From Cheiracanthium punctorium (taxonomy: Eukaryota; Arthropoda; Arachnida; Araneae; Cheiracanthiidae): 64,000 nucleotides of DNA. Where the stretch lies: the NCBI GenBank assembly GCA_038373885.1, contig JAWZYV010012252.1:434001-498000 (forward strand), written 5' to 3'. Below are positions 21,276-33,023 of this stretch, piece after piece (position 1 is the first letter of the stretch; each line of letters begins with the position of its first letter). The notes under the pieces were generated by a model that searched no databases, had not been told where the DNA came from, and saw only the letters and a program-made list of their open reading frames with translations. Position numbers and translations under genes: made by a program.

Positions 21276-21712
21276 AATACATTTCTTAATTTTATTTCTT
21301 TTTTCATCTGGCACATAGTCATCAGATGAGTTATCTTTAATCGATTCGAAATTTTCTTCTGCACATTCTTCTTGGGCATGGATCAATTCTTCATCAATTT
21401 TAAACTTATTTCCATTCAATATATCTAATGTATTATTATACGATCCTGTGCCTGTCATCGTAGCTTCATAAGACAGTGTACCAGAAGCTGTCGCTGCAAT
21501 TAAATTATTTTTGAGAAGTAATATCTCGTAATACGCTATTCCATCTTTCAGCCACTGCTTCGAGACGACATTCTATATAGAATTTTCAGGTTTTTCATGA
21601 CAACAAGAACTTGCTTCTCTTAATGTCATACTTTTAGATGTAATATAAATAAAAACAAATTTCACTGTTTAAATACGTCTATCCAAAATTTTAAGAACAT
21701 CTCAAATATTAG
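21276..21712. other. Intergenic, one short acidic open frame on the minus strand
   Basis: A 63-codon minus frame (21267-21458) is acidic with a SSDDYVPDEKRNKIKK segment, reminiscent of acidic spacers in transposase or nuclear proteins. It is too short and isolated to call a gene. Confidence 0.3.
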
Positions 21713-21757
21713 ACTTGGAGTAGAATGTAATCTCATATTTTACATTCTACTCCAAGT
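21713..21757. repeat. Perfect 18-bp inverted repeat with 9-nt loop
   Basis: ACTTGGAGTAGAATGTAA at 21713-21730 is the exact complement of 21740-21757. It lies between two inverted SINE copies. It may be a very short MITE or a hairpin end; function unknown. Confidence 0.85.
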
Positions 21758-22114
21758 TGGCAACCAATCAGCAGATGGCGGACGATTTAACGAAAATGCT
21801 GCTGCGGTGCTCACAAATCCGTAAATTTTAGAAAAATAAGAGAAAACGATTGCCCTGAAATTATGACAAAAAGAAATGTGTCGTAAATAAATATTGATTT
21901 CCTTTAGTGTAAAAATGAATGCGTGTCATTTGAATGCGTAAAATGCTGATTCCAAAGCAAAGACTTTACTAGTAGAAATAAAATTTAAATAATAATGAAA
22001 AAATCAGTAAGTAGGTAGTAAACAAATCAATAGATAAATAACTAAATAAATTAGTAAATTATTTACTTTACTAAAAAATAATTATCAGTTTGTTTTAGGG
22101 AAAAAAAGCGGGAA
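21758..22114. other. Intergenic, nothing recognised
   Basis: AT-rich, no frame or repeat that I can support. Confidence 0.4.
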
Positions 22115-22372
22115 AAATCATCACCGCAGCACGAGATTCGTACCAGCTATGGCAGAGTGGTAGTCCACGGCATTACCAATTACGCGTCTGTGATCAAGCA
22201 CCAATCCGTGTTTCTTATCTTTAATGTTTCGGTGAAGTGATTCGAAAATAAATATTAATTTTTCTGGAATGTATTTTAATATTGCGTCTTGGTATTTTAC
22301 AGGTACCATATTCACATGGTATACTACCACTATACCAAAGATCATTGAAATCGGTTTCCGTGCAGCCGTGTC
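22115..22372 (-). repeat. tRNA-like SINE, right member of an inverted pair
   Basis: Minus-strand copy of the element at 20995-21235. The shared block (complement of 22215-22350) includes CGATTTCAATGATCTTTGG and a GTATAGTGGTAGTATACC phrase that itself resembles a tRNA A box. The tRNA-like head with GCGTAATTGGTAATGCCGTGG lies at about 22130-22190 on the minus strand. Confidence 0.6.
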
Positions 22373-22517
22373 TCAACCTTGTTAGCTTTAAGATAGTTAA
22401 GAAGCAGCTGCATTGATTACCCGTTTAGTGTTTGAGCTTATATCTGTTCAAAGTTTACATTTTAAAAATGTATTTTCTTTAACATGCTCTCTTGAAAGTT
22501 CTAAATTTCTTTTGCAG

Positions 22518-22607
22518 TGGAGGATGGTCTGAAAAATTTAGGAACAGATGTAAATAAAATTGAAGAAACTCCAGAAACAAAAAGTGTCAAATATTGGGCT
22601 GAGAAAA
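22518..22607 (+). CDS. Candidate internal coding exon of an unidentified gene
   Basis: A 90-bp open segment bounded by a good acceptor (TTTCTTTTGCAG, ending 22517) and a consensus donor (GTAAGT, starting 22608). Only one frame is open: two bases completing a codon, then 29 codons giving EDGLKNLGTDVNKIEE and TPETKSVKYWAEK, then one base. The exon is therefore symmetric (phase 1-1). The peptide is acidic and helical. I do not recognise it. No partner exon was found by eye in the neighbouring introns or intergenic sequence, so it could belong to a gene extending beyond what I can join, or be chance. Confidence 0.4.
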
Positions 22608-23532
22608 GTAAGTAGGATTTCTGTTTCTTTTAAACATTTTGCATCACCACTTAGTTAATAATAACAAATTTACCTTGCTTAATTAAAACTATTGTACCTA
22701 CGAATTATAATTAATTGCGTTTTTTTCTTCCTTTTTGGAAGAGGGTGTAATATTGCAATGAAATTTTATCTCACTGAAAAAATAAAAGAGTTAAAAATAT
22801 TTTTTTATTGATAAAACTGGTTTAATGGTAAGAGGAAAAAATAACACGTAGAAGTTATCGAGAGAAATTTGCTAAATTAAGTAAGAAGGTGAAAGAAATA
22901 CAAAATAATTGAATATTTAACGTATTTATAAATTTCTGCTTGAAATGCGTTGATTAAAATGTTCTCTCAATGAGTGTCAATGCACTATTGACCCAGGCAG
23001 CAAGAGCACTCGGTAGAAAGTTGGTCGAGTATTTGTTTTATCCGTTCTTACTGGCAGTATTTTTCTGATATGTCTATAACGTAGCAGAGAAGTACGCTTT
23101 CCGAGTACGCATTTCAATACCGAATTCAAATATTGGTAACATGTCCTAACAAACACTAGAAATATTTTACTCGTTATTATACATTCAGTCCCCGAGGTTT
23201 AGCCAAACTCTTGAGCCATGGTCAAAACTAGAAATCAGAGCCCTCACCCCCGTTGTCAAATTAAAGAATTCTACAACCGTATCATCTTTGTTAATGATGA
23301 AATGAGCAACCATCGCAAACTCTCCTATTATCCTAAAGGCAATTTGAGGGTCCTGCTCTTAAGTACTTCGTATCAAGGGGTACGGGATTGGTTGTCAGTT
23401 GGCCTTCCGAAAGTTCTATAGCCAAACACATACAAATAATTCGCATCTGAAAGCAGGTAAGTAAATTATTCTTGTGTTAGTTTACTGAGATGCATTTCTT
23501 TAATCACTTAAATTTGTGTTAAACATGCAAGT
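22608..23532. other. Intergenic or intron, nothing certain
   Basis: A 67-codon open frame at 23218-23421 begins with a plausible ATG (GCCATGG). It has no recognisable domain and no splice signals that clearly join it to the exon at 22518-22607. Confidence 0.3.
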
Positions 23533-23734
23533 AAAATTATTTTCATGGTTAGATCTAAAGTTGGTCAGAAATTCTGAATTTATTCTGACTGTATAGTGGT
23601 TTTAAAAAAGAGAAGTAAAGCATTAGACGTTTTAAAATTATTTTCATGGTTAGATCTAAAGTTGGTCAGAAATTCTGAATTTATTCTGACTGTATAGTGG
23701 TTTAAAAAAAGAGAAGTAAAGCATTAGACGTTTT
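23533..23734 (+). repeat. Tandem duplication, 2 x 101 bp
   Basis: AAAATTATTTTCATGGTTAG starts at 23533 and again at 23634. The two units appear to differ only by a T/A change in the GGTTT(T/A)AAAAAAG stretch, so the duplication is recent. Confidence 0.9.
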
Positions 23735-25189
23735 AAAATTTATTGAAGTATTCACTTTTTCCTCGAAGATATATTTCTTTTTATAATACTGAAATGAGAA
23801 CATGAGCTTAAATATGAACTTATTGAAGTACATCTTTTCAAATAATTTTTTAGGCATCACAGAACTACTTACTAATAAAATTATAAGTAAGAAATATTTT
23901 CCCTTATGAAAATTATAGCTCTTTGTATTCCTATAGTATACATTTTACTGTAATGTAATTACGTATTATGTAAATTATTTAGAAATGAACTGGAATATTT
24001 TTAATTTATCAAACAACATTTTCCCCTTCAAAATGCATAAAACATCCTAATGTTTTTAATCCATCGATGATTTAATATGTGCAAAATGATTCTGTTATGT
24101 TCAGCACAAGTTTCAGCATGTAAACACAGGAATAATTTACTCAACTGATTTCTGAAGCTTGAATCAAAAAAAGTTTCAACAGATTTAATATATGCCCGTA
24201 AATATTGGGTATTTAATTTTTATTCAATAAAAAGAAGTTTTAAGAAAGCTAGATATAAATCTCTTGATACCTATAATAAATAAAGGTCAAAATAAAATTA
24301 TTAACAGCGAAATTTGGCTAAATCAATAGAGTGTTAAAAATGTCTATATATTTTTTTAATATAACTGTAAATCAAATATTAATTCCTAGTTTTAGAAAAA
24401 AGAAACCTGAAATGTAAACAAAAACCAGTTTCTATGACAGTCGAAAGCGGAATGTATATTTAAAGACTCAAAATATAATTTTCTAAATAAAAAGAGGGTA
24501 AACACAAATACAGTCTTGTCTGAAAATGTTTGCAAAATAGCTCTTTAAGAACACGAATAAAGTAATAGGTAGAATCACGAAATTGTCGGGCAAAGCTCGC
24601 TAAATCCTCTAAAGATACACGGTATATCACCGGCGCGGACAATTCATGTCAGTTCGAGCAGACATCGAGACGGTTGAATGGACAGAGTATGCCAGAATCG
24701 GGGAAAATGAAATGAAAGTTTCGTATGGAATAAGGACATTCGCCCGTAGATTTTTTTACTGCTTGGGAAACATGATCAATTTGCATCTTACTACTCCTGA
24801 AGACTAATAAGATATTTTTTTTAGCATTCTGCAACCTCCAACCTTTACCGAACAAAATTAACCATTTTATAAAACAGTAAATGAAGGGTTTGCCGTAAAA
24901 AGAATATGGCTCCATCCTTGGGGGGTTGGGTGTGCATGCACTATCTTGCAGTAAAAAATAAAAATCATTCGTTTGGTACCTAAGTTACGAAGATCCCATC
25001 GTTAGTTGTTGCGTGATTTAAGAGATGAAGCTGCCTGTTTTGTTAGTTTTTGTTGAATCCTCAAACAAAGTTTTCCGCGAGCTTCAATAGTTGGAGCTAT
25101 ATCCGTTTTGTGGCAGACCCTTCAATTTTTGACGTAGGATATAGCAAAATTTCTGAGTTTGGCACTCGTTAATTGCTATAGAAATATAT
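23735..25189. other. Intergenic, nothing recognised
   Basis: No supported feature. The minus-strand frames at 24460-24915 show no domain. Confidence 0.4.
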
Positions 25190-25253
25190 TTTTAAAAGGT
25201 ACGGTTTACAAAAGGTGATTAATTATATTCCGTAAAGGTTGGAGACTGATATT
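25190..25253. repeat. Half MITE (TAGCTGCC family), right arm
   Basis: GGTTTACAAAAGGTGATTAA and ATATTCCGTAAAGGTTGG match the right arm of the ~170-bp MITE family. Confidence 0.45.
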
Positions 25254-26944
25254 CTGTCAAAATGTAAAGGAAATCTTGGAGAACTTTACGGAAGGGCAAT
25301 GCGGATCTAGACAAATCTTAAACATTTTCTTCAGTGCGGAGGTATGAATCAGCAAAGTAGAAAATCATCGTCTATAGGACAATTAAAGACAGTTAATGTT
25401 GTTTTTTTTCTTGTGAAAGCGAGAGAGAGGGGAAGGTTGGTTATTTATTTATTTGTATCTCGTTCTTCTCAGTGGAAAATAAAATTACCTTTTTTGCAAT
25501 CCCTTAACTTTCAAATACATATTTTCAATCGGAAATGTTCTCTACTAACTTTCTATAACTTGCTTGAATATTATTTATCATTTTATAGAATGGACGGATA
25601 TTTAATGAAAACCTTTACAGGAACTTCCTAAAATTTTGGTTACAAAGCATTAGTCATTTTACGCAATAAGTTACAAAGCTTGTACAATTCCAAAAATGGT
25701 TAAGTTTTCACTAAAACTACTGAGTACTGAGATACAAGCTAAATTTATTCTTCAGAATAAATAAACCGAAAACGCATTTTGATTTTCAAAACACTTTATG
25801 TTCAAAAATATGTTTCAAGAGAGATTTTTCAAATGCCGTGTACTAGCATTAGGAAGATTTACTTTGCTGTTTCAAATATTTTTTTTATATATCAATGGGT
25901 TACATTATTCCTTGAAACACATTTGAGATATTTAAAAAGAAGAGCCATAGATGCCATGAGTAGGAATCATTTTAACTTTAAAATTGCAAATGCTTTTATA
26001 GATTTTACAATATAAATCTAACACCTTTTAACTGTGATCAGCGACGATTTTAGCAGAAAACAAACCTTTTCTTCTGGATAAAATAAATACTTTCATATTT
26101 ATTTAAAATACCTTTTGAAAAAGTTTTTTTCCAAATAGAAGTCAAAGACGCTGAATTGAAAAATCGTGACTTAAAAACAGGCTAAAGTTTATTCAAAAGT
26201 TTTTCTCTTGGCTTTTTCTATTGATGCAACACTTCAGTAACTAAACACATAATTTTTTTCTCTATATTAATTAAAATGTGCAGCTTATTTAATTAATGTA
26301 GATACAAAACCATTTCTGGAAAATTCCCTAGGATTTATAAATTGTAATTTTGTCTCTGCATTAATTAAAATGTGGTTAAATTTTTATTTTATGTAAACAC
26401 ATATTATATTAAAAGTATAATACTTTAAAAATTTAGATGAATTTCTCTGACGATTTAATTTCTTTGACATATGTTACAACAAATTAAGAAAAATGTATGT
26501 TTGTCATTTTTTTCACATTTTATGTATGCAGTATATAATTTTTGAATCGTCTAAAATAAATTTCTTGCTCTAAATATTTCCCTCATTATAGATCATTTTT
26601 AAATTAACTATGCGCTTTCACTGAACTTTTCAAGACAAAATTTAAATTGGCGATGAAGTTTTTATTCCTTTAGTGTTTATTCACTTGATAAAAATTTCGT
26701 CATGTTTTCGTACTGTGTTAAAATTTTCAGAAATATTTCTTTTCCAATTTTAGAATATTTTTTTGAAAATATTCTAAAGTTTTTAAAGCATATAAATACT
26801 TGACAAACATTATAACACAACAATTATAATTACTCAAAGGTAGACTAAGTAATTACTTTCAAGGAGTATGTAGGCGTTAATGATAATGTGCACCGTAAAT
26901 GACTTAATGTTTTAAAATAATTCAATGTTGTAACTTCAAATTAC
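25254..26944. other. Intergenic, nothing recognised
   Basis: AT-rich. The frames at 25344-25631 and 25779-26015 show no recognisable domain. Confidence 0.4.
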
Positions 26945-27130
26945 CTGCCGACGAGATTGTATGGTGAGTAACGCACAGTACTACGGTTTCGGGTGCAACT
27001 CCCGGCGGACGAGGTTCGATCCCCGGGCGTGGCTGTCATTGTGTCGGTTCCTTCATAGGGGTCGACAGCTCCGGCCGTAGTAGTAGCCAACGCCTCCAAG
27101 GCAGAAGCCGGCCATTGAAAAAAAAAAAAC
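26945..27130 (+). repeat. tRNA-derived SINE with poly(A) tail
   Basis: A B-box GGTTCGATCCC at 27013-27023 lies in a tRNA-like head. A GC-rich body follows, ending GCCGGCCATTG and then a run of 12 A at 27118-27129. A clean poly(A) end suggests LINE-driven retroposition. Confidence 0.75.
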
Positions 27131-27553
27131 TTTAAATTTCCTCGTATTTAGTTTTATACAATATGGTTTTAAGGATATGTCTTCCGAGATACTTAATTCT
27201 ATCAAAAGAATACTACTTTAGAAAATTTCATTCGATAAAACCAATCGGAGCATTCTAAAAAGCAGAAATTGAATCAAGTTATTTTTTAAACTAAACACAG
27301 TTGCTCACCTTCTGCAACTGTTTTTGTCTGTTACTGGCGAATTATCAAACACCGGCATTGTATAGAATGCCGGACGTTTTCAGGCAAAGTATGGAACATG
27401 AGAATTATTAGATGTTTTCCCTAAGTATTGCATACAATACCTAGGCATTCTACAGAATGACAAATACTATTTAGGAAAAGTACGAAAAAAGGTCCTGATG
27501 AGGCTATTATGCAGGCGTCGCAAAAAGGTAGTAATGGGATTTAATTCTTTTTC

Positions 27554-28215
27554 TATTAGACATAAGTGGCCAGTGTAAATTGAAAAAAATGCTCAAAATA
27601 AGGTCGGAAATAATATTCCGTTAAGAAAATATTCTTCTTTAATTTTTAAAGAGTTACACTTTTAAATTCGTATACGACCCCCGTACAAAAAAAATTCCCA
27701 GTTAGTAAAATCTGCTCCCAGTCACTAATGAAGTGAAGTAACAAAATTGTGAGCCTTTCATCATACAACGTCACAGAGCCATCTTTAATGAAAGATGATC
27801 GGGTACTGTGCATCATTTTAAGTATGAACGTTTATTGCTAGAGGGGGAAGAAATATTTTCTTACGTAGTTTCTGTACGACCCCTGACCCATTCAACGTGA
27901 TCATCATTCACGTACGACCCATTCAACGTGATTTTTTCCCTTCGAGAGCCATTGAAAAGTAGTTTAAGTGAACGTTATATTTATCTTCATATCTGGGTCA
28001 CTTTTTAAGGTATATAATTCTAAAATTTTGTATTTCACCTCATTAGTGTATGGGGTACATTTTACTAATATTGGATTTTTTGTACGGTGGTCGTACACAC
28101 ATTTAAAGGTGTAACTTTTTTGAAAATTAACGAGAGGGATTTTTTTAAATGGAGTGTTATTTCTGACCTTATTTTGAACATTTTTTCAAGTTACACTGCC
28201 CAATTATGTCTAATA
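27554..28215. mobile_element. 662-bp foldback DNA element
   Basis: It starts TATTAGACATAAGTGGCCAG and ends with the approximate complement (TTATGTCTAATA). The arms stay complementary for at least 160 bp (CAAAATAAGGTCGGAAATAA versus the inverse of TTATTTCTGACCTTATTTTG), with ACGACC(C/A)CCGTACAAAAAA further in. There are no coding frames. It sits 15 bp from the next foldback copy. Confidence 0.8.
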
Positions 28216-28230
28216 ACTCGGTGGTACAAC

Positions 28231-28657
28231 CAACACCTCCTAAATATACAATGCCTTAGAACAGAAACTTTTACGTCATCAGTAGGTTCACTAAAGTGAC
28301 GCCTTCGCACATTTATTTTCACAAAGTAAAACTATTCAAAGTTTGTGGTGAATTTACTCCCGCATAAAACATTTTAATGATTTAAGATAGAGAATATAAT
28401 TTTACGACAAATAGGAAATTCTATCTATCATTAATTATGTAATATGATGAAGAAATAGATCACACCAAATTATTTTTTATCAGAAAGGTATTTTAATGTT
28501 TATCTTCAACTTAAGATAGGTTCTAAAATTTGTATCATTTACCAGAAATTTTAAATAGTTTTACGTTATTAAAATAAAACTGTGGCGACGTAATCTTAGA
28601 AGACCTAATGATGACATAAACGCGTCTGTTCTCGGGCCTTCTATATCTGGGAGGTGT
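28231..28657. mobile_element. Foldback/MULE-like element, copy 3 (clean example)
   Basis: 427 bp with CAACACCTCCTAAATATAC at one end and TATCTGGGAGGTGT at the other. A perfect 9-bp duplication TGGTACAAC occupies 28222-28230 and 28658-28666. Arms contain ACTTTTACGTCATCAGTAGG and, further in, CACAAAGTAAAACTATTCAAA pairing with AAATAGTTTTACGTTATTA. Nine-bp duplications are typical of Mutator-like transposases, so that family is my inference for the mobilising enzyme. Confidence 0.88.
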
Positions 28658-29150
28658 TGGTACAACTCGCCCGTGGATTAAATTCATCCGCCGTGCAATT
28701 CTCCCTTTTCTCCCTGCGCCTGCTGCAACTAACCCATTCTCAGGTAAAATACGCGCATTCCTCAAAAATACAATTGTTTATCTGAAAAAATTATGAGTGC
28801 CATAAAAAACTATTTATAATACGTAAAGAAAAATGTAAGTTGAAAAAAGCAAAACTAATGCCTTTCTAATTAAGGGAAACAAATTTTTTATATATAAAAA
28901 ATGAAAATTAACCTACATATGCAACGTAGAAGGCTTTAATGACATTTTTAATTACATTTCATTACATTTTACAGGCAGTTGGATATGTATTCTATATTCT
29001 GCCAGTTTCTCATTTGGCATTCTATTGAATGCCTAGGAAATGTATGAAATAGTAATCATTTCATACATTGCCGGTTAGTTTTAAGCATCTATACAATGGC
29101 TAGGCATTCTATAGATTGCCGGATTTCAAACTTTGCCGATAGCATATGCA

Positions 29151-30240
29151 TTAAAATAGGTTAAAACCCATATCAGACGCTCTAAAAATACACGTTAAAC
29201 TACACAGACAACTAGTTTTGCGCGACTTGTTTGGCAGAGAAAAGTGTTATAATTTAGTTGCTTTAGTTGGAGAAAATGTAAGGGTACGGTTCTGTTTTTG
29301 GCGTACTGTCTTGTGATTGGCGATTAGGGGAAATTTTGAAGGTAGAATCGACAAAACATAAAATGAAGTGGCATACGTAAAAGAAAATGCATATTACATC
29401 ACTGAAATTTTACTGAAATTTCGCACAAAAAATTATTTTTATTTATATTAAAAGCGAAAATGAAATTAGAACGGACTCTCTACATGATTTTAAAATAAGT
29501 AAATAAACAAATATTAATTTTTGAATTAAGTTGTTCGAAAAATCAATGCTTTTGGATCCCTATCGCATAACTGCCTGGCCCTATGTACCTGTTCTGTAAT
29601 CAGAGCCTGCTTTGAGGACTATGTGCGCTCTTTTGCTCAAAATTTTCTTGGACAGCATTTTCAAAATTATCAATTATTTACGTAAGTTTTTCATAAAAGG
29701 CTTTTCAAATTTTTTTATCCCATAAAAAAAGTATTTAAATACCTTTCGAAATCCTGAAAAAATCTTTAAAACCGCTTATACTGAATGCGTTGCGTGGGGG
29801 CAAAGATTCCGCATCAGTGGCAGCGTTGCTGATCCACATTTTCAAATGATGAAAGAAAATAGGGTTATTTTCTGTTATGTTGTGTCTATACAAGTCCGCA
29901 GCCGGAGATGTGCAAATTTGAAGCCATGGGCCGTGCTAAAGGCTTAGGAATAATCTGATATTGCTCCATAGGAGGGGCCGCCCTAATTTAGGTTTGCCCC
30001 GGCTGACGCTGACTCTAGTTGCGGGAATGCGTCTGTGCAATAAGTAAAAGAAACTGCCTAAAACAAAACCATACACATTTTAATGATAAAAGGAAATCTA
30101 ACTGCAAATGAAAAAGATGAATAATAAATAATTCAAATGAATGTAAAAAAGGAAATTTGCAATAAGCATTCAATACCCTTACTGTAGAATAGGGGTATTG
30201 TAGGTCCCCATACTCCACAGTATGAAAACATGAAGCACGT
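29151..30240. other. Intergenic, nothing recognised
   Basis: No supported feature. The GC-richer patch near 29560-29620 and 29790-30010 shows no frame or repeat I can name. Confidence 0.35.
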
Positions 30241-30244
30241 CCTT

Positions 30245-30613
30245 CAAACATTGTTTCTTCCGTGTTCACTCGCGTAACACTCGCCCTCGGATAATAGTCG
30301 CACCCTCGTTTTGAAACAGAAAAAATCCTCAAAAAAATTTCCCCACATAAAAGTCGCAGTTACTTTTTTGACTTTCATTTGTGTCTAAAAGAAACATGCC
30401 TCTTTTTTTTTGTACAATTAAAGAAAAGATTATTTAATATTTGGCAAATAAACTAGAAACATTTGGTAAGTTAGTAGTTTTATTATAATACCAGTAATTC
30501 TTTAGCATTGGTATATATAATATTAAATAGCAGATTACCCCGGATAATAGTCGCACCTAGACTTTCTCCATGAAAATCTAGAAAAAATGTGCGACTGTTA
30601 CTCGGTTAAACAC
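30245..30613. repeat. Pogo/Tigger-like terminal motifs (degenerate)
   Basis: CGGATAATAGTCGCACC occurs at about 30288 and 30541, and GTGCGACTGTTACTCGG at 30589-30605. TGCGAC-type motifs like these mark ends of pogo/Tigger elements in many animals. No transposase is visible. The hAT-type element at 30614 inserted at its edge. Confidence 0.35.
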
Positions 30614-30793
30614 TAGGGATGGACGCGAGACGTGCGAGACGAGAATCGGGGCTGTCTCGTCTCGTCTCGCAGTGGTAAACCTCTGTCTCGCGTCTCGTCT
30701 CGTCCCGCAAACACTGTGTCTCGTCTCGCGTCTCGCAAAGAAATTGTTGTCTCGTCTCGCGCGAGACGCGAGACGTCTCGCGAGTCTCGCAAA
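30614..30793 (+). repeat. Left subterminal GAGACG/CTCGTCTCGC array
   Basis: About 180 bp in which CTCG/CGAGAC units recur in both orientations, so the strand could fold back on itself and on the right array. Confidence 0.85.
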
Positions 30794-33023
30794 ATTAAGG
30801 AATGCGATTTCGTTACCATTTTATACTAACTTATTATTGGGATTTTATAGAAAATTAATATTAATAATAACAATTACTTACATATAGCCACATTAGTAGA
30901 TATATTAATAACTATATCAGCATATATCGACATTTGAAGTAAAAGAAATTGAGATTTAATCCGTATATATAATGTCACACCGAAAATATAGTATTTATTT
31001 TTATTTACCAGCTGCGTGCCCGTTCTTCGCACTGTAGTAAACGAAAATTTTCCTAACATGAGTAATTTCAATTAATTCCAGTGATGTGGAATCTAAAATA
31101 AAAGCAAAATTATTTGACTCTTGATGTAAAGTTTGCGTCATGAGTATTAACCTGGCATCATTGCAATATAATGACTCAAAAAACTACGTCAGTGTCATTC
31201 GCGATCATAAAAGTGAAAAGCTTAGCGGTTTGCAGAGAACTCCCGACTTTCAAAATGTGTTATTTCTACATCATACTGTAGTTCTACATTATACTGTTCA
31301 AGTTGTAGCATTAAATACTTCAGACACTACATGAAATGGACAACCGTTTGTTTTAAAATAGCTGCGCACCCGCTCTTCATACGAGAAATAGCGAATATTT
31401 TACTAAAATCATATCTGCATGAGACAAAACAGATTTTTTTTTTTTTTAAGTTCAAGTAATCTCCTCTGTTGAAATTACTGAGGGATATATTAACACAAAT
31501 TGGAATTACTTATCGTTCAGTTGGTTGTAAGATAACCCTTGAAAAATTATAAACAGAACACTTTTAGTCTTTGTTAAATCTCTACTATTTACTTTAACGT
31601 CAATTTCAAGTCTCTAAAATTTGTGTAATTTTTATATTAATGAAAACAAGATTATATTAACGATAATTATAATTATTTGCCTAATATTTCCAATAACATT
31701 ACCGTGTGTTCCAATAACATTACCGGAGATTTTAGTATCTCAGTTGGTTAATAGACGTCTTATTTTTTGTTTATATTTTAAATTACTGAACAGTTAATTT
31801 GTTGACGACTATCCGTTTGTACTTTTCCACAATAATTTTTAGCGATAGTACTACAGTCGTTATGGTCGCCCTGTTTACAGAAAAATTAAACCATAATCCC
31901 CCTAATGTATATCCAGTGTGGATTTTTTAAAAAAATGAAAAGACATCTAACAGGCGAAGAGAATTTTAGAATAGGAACCCAACTGCAAGATAAAACGATG
32001 GGGAGGAAAAAAATTTATAAAAGTTTTGCAAGCCGAAGGAAGGGAAAACATGATAATATAAACGAAAAGAGAAATAGTTTAAAAAAATTTGCTTGCATTT
32101 CTTTCCGTCCGATATTAATATATAAGAATAAAAAATGCCATTTTAATCTCTTTAAAATAGGCCAACAATAGGGATTTAACCGCCCCTAGAAAGTTGTTAC
32201 GAGGGTGGGCGCCCCCCCCCCTACGCACGCCGCAACGTGCGGGAAAGTTTGAGGATAATATCTGTACAAGGATATTTCAACCAAGGATATTCAACCATAT
32301 TTCAACCTACTCATACTAAGCATCAATGCGAATGCAAGTTGCTCTACTTCTAATCTCTCTCTGATATACCCGAAACAAGATTATCTCAGGGGCAAGGGGA
32401 GGCGGTAGTCCGGTGCCCCTGAAGAAAAAGGGGGCCCATATATATCCCGATTATCTAAATTATAAATTCATATGTACTGAAATAGTAATTGTGGGGAAAA
32501 AACTGAATTTCCTCTATAATATAGGTATTACCTAATTGTCTATCACTAGATCAAGTTAGAGATATTTTTTTGGGGTGATAAATACGATTTGATTAAAGTA
32601 CAAAAACTACAGTTAACTTAAATGCAATTTTCGAGTACAACAGCGGTCAAAACTGGGTTAAAATGCTTAAAAAGGGGGGGCTCAGTAAAGGGGCTTAATG
32701 CGTAAAAAAGGGGATAGTAAAGGGGGCCCCAAACTTAATGCTCCGGGCCCCGTCTAAAAGTGGTCAGATTTGAACACACCGTACCGCCTTTCCTATTTAC
32801 TTATTATTTTTGTTTCAACTCTTCTCTGTTTTCTTTTTTTTCCCGCCTCTTTCTTTATCCTCTCCTTTGTGTGTTTTGTATATCTCTCGTCTGTTCTAAT
32901 TTTAAATGTTACGTGTTTGTTCGTATTGTAGAGTGCTGATAGTATACCAGGACCGAAAACGAAGGAGACGCAAGTTAAACGGTAGAGGCTTCAGACAAAT
33001 TGTCGCTTTTCAGATCGTATTTA

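Larger units (their letters stand above)
27340..29150. repeat. Region flanked by CATTCTATAGAATGCC-type palindromes, possibly one composite element
   Basis: Left end 27350-27470 and right end 28990-29150 both carry several copies of palindrome-like CATTGTATAGAATGCCGG / AGGCATTCTATAGATTGCCGG phrases, in opposite orientation overall. The outer phrase GGCAAAGT near 27385 reappears inverted (CTTTGCC) near 29141. They may be the ends of a ~1.8-kb element later invaded at 27554-28215 and 28231-28657. Confidence 0.45.

Noticed and set aside
30613..30887. Several overlapping open frames rich in Ser/Arg/Asp (60-71 codons)
   Set aside because: They are translations of the GAGACG/CTCGTCTCGC array on all strands; repetition without stop codons creates them. 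The same applies to 32906-33233.
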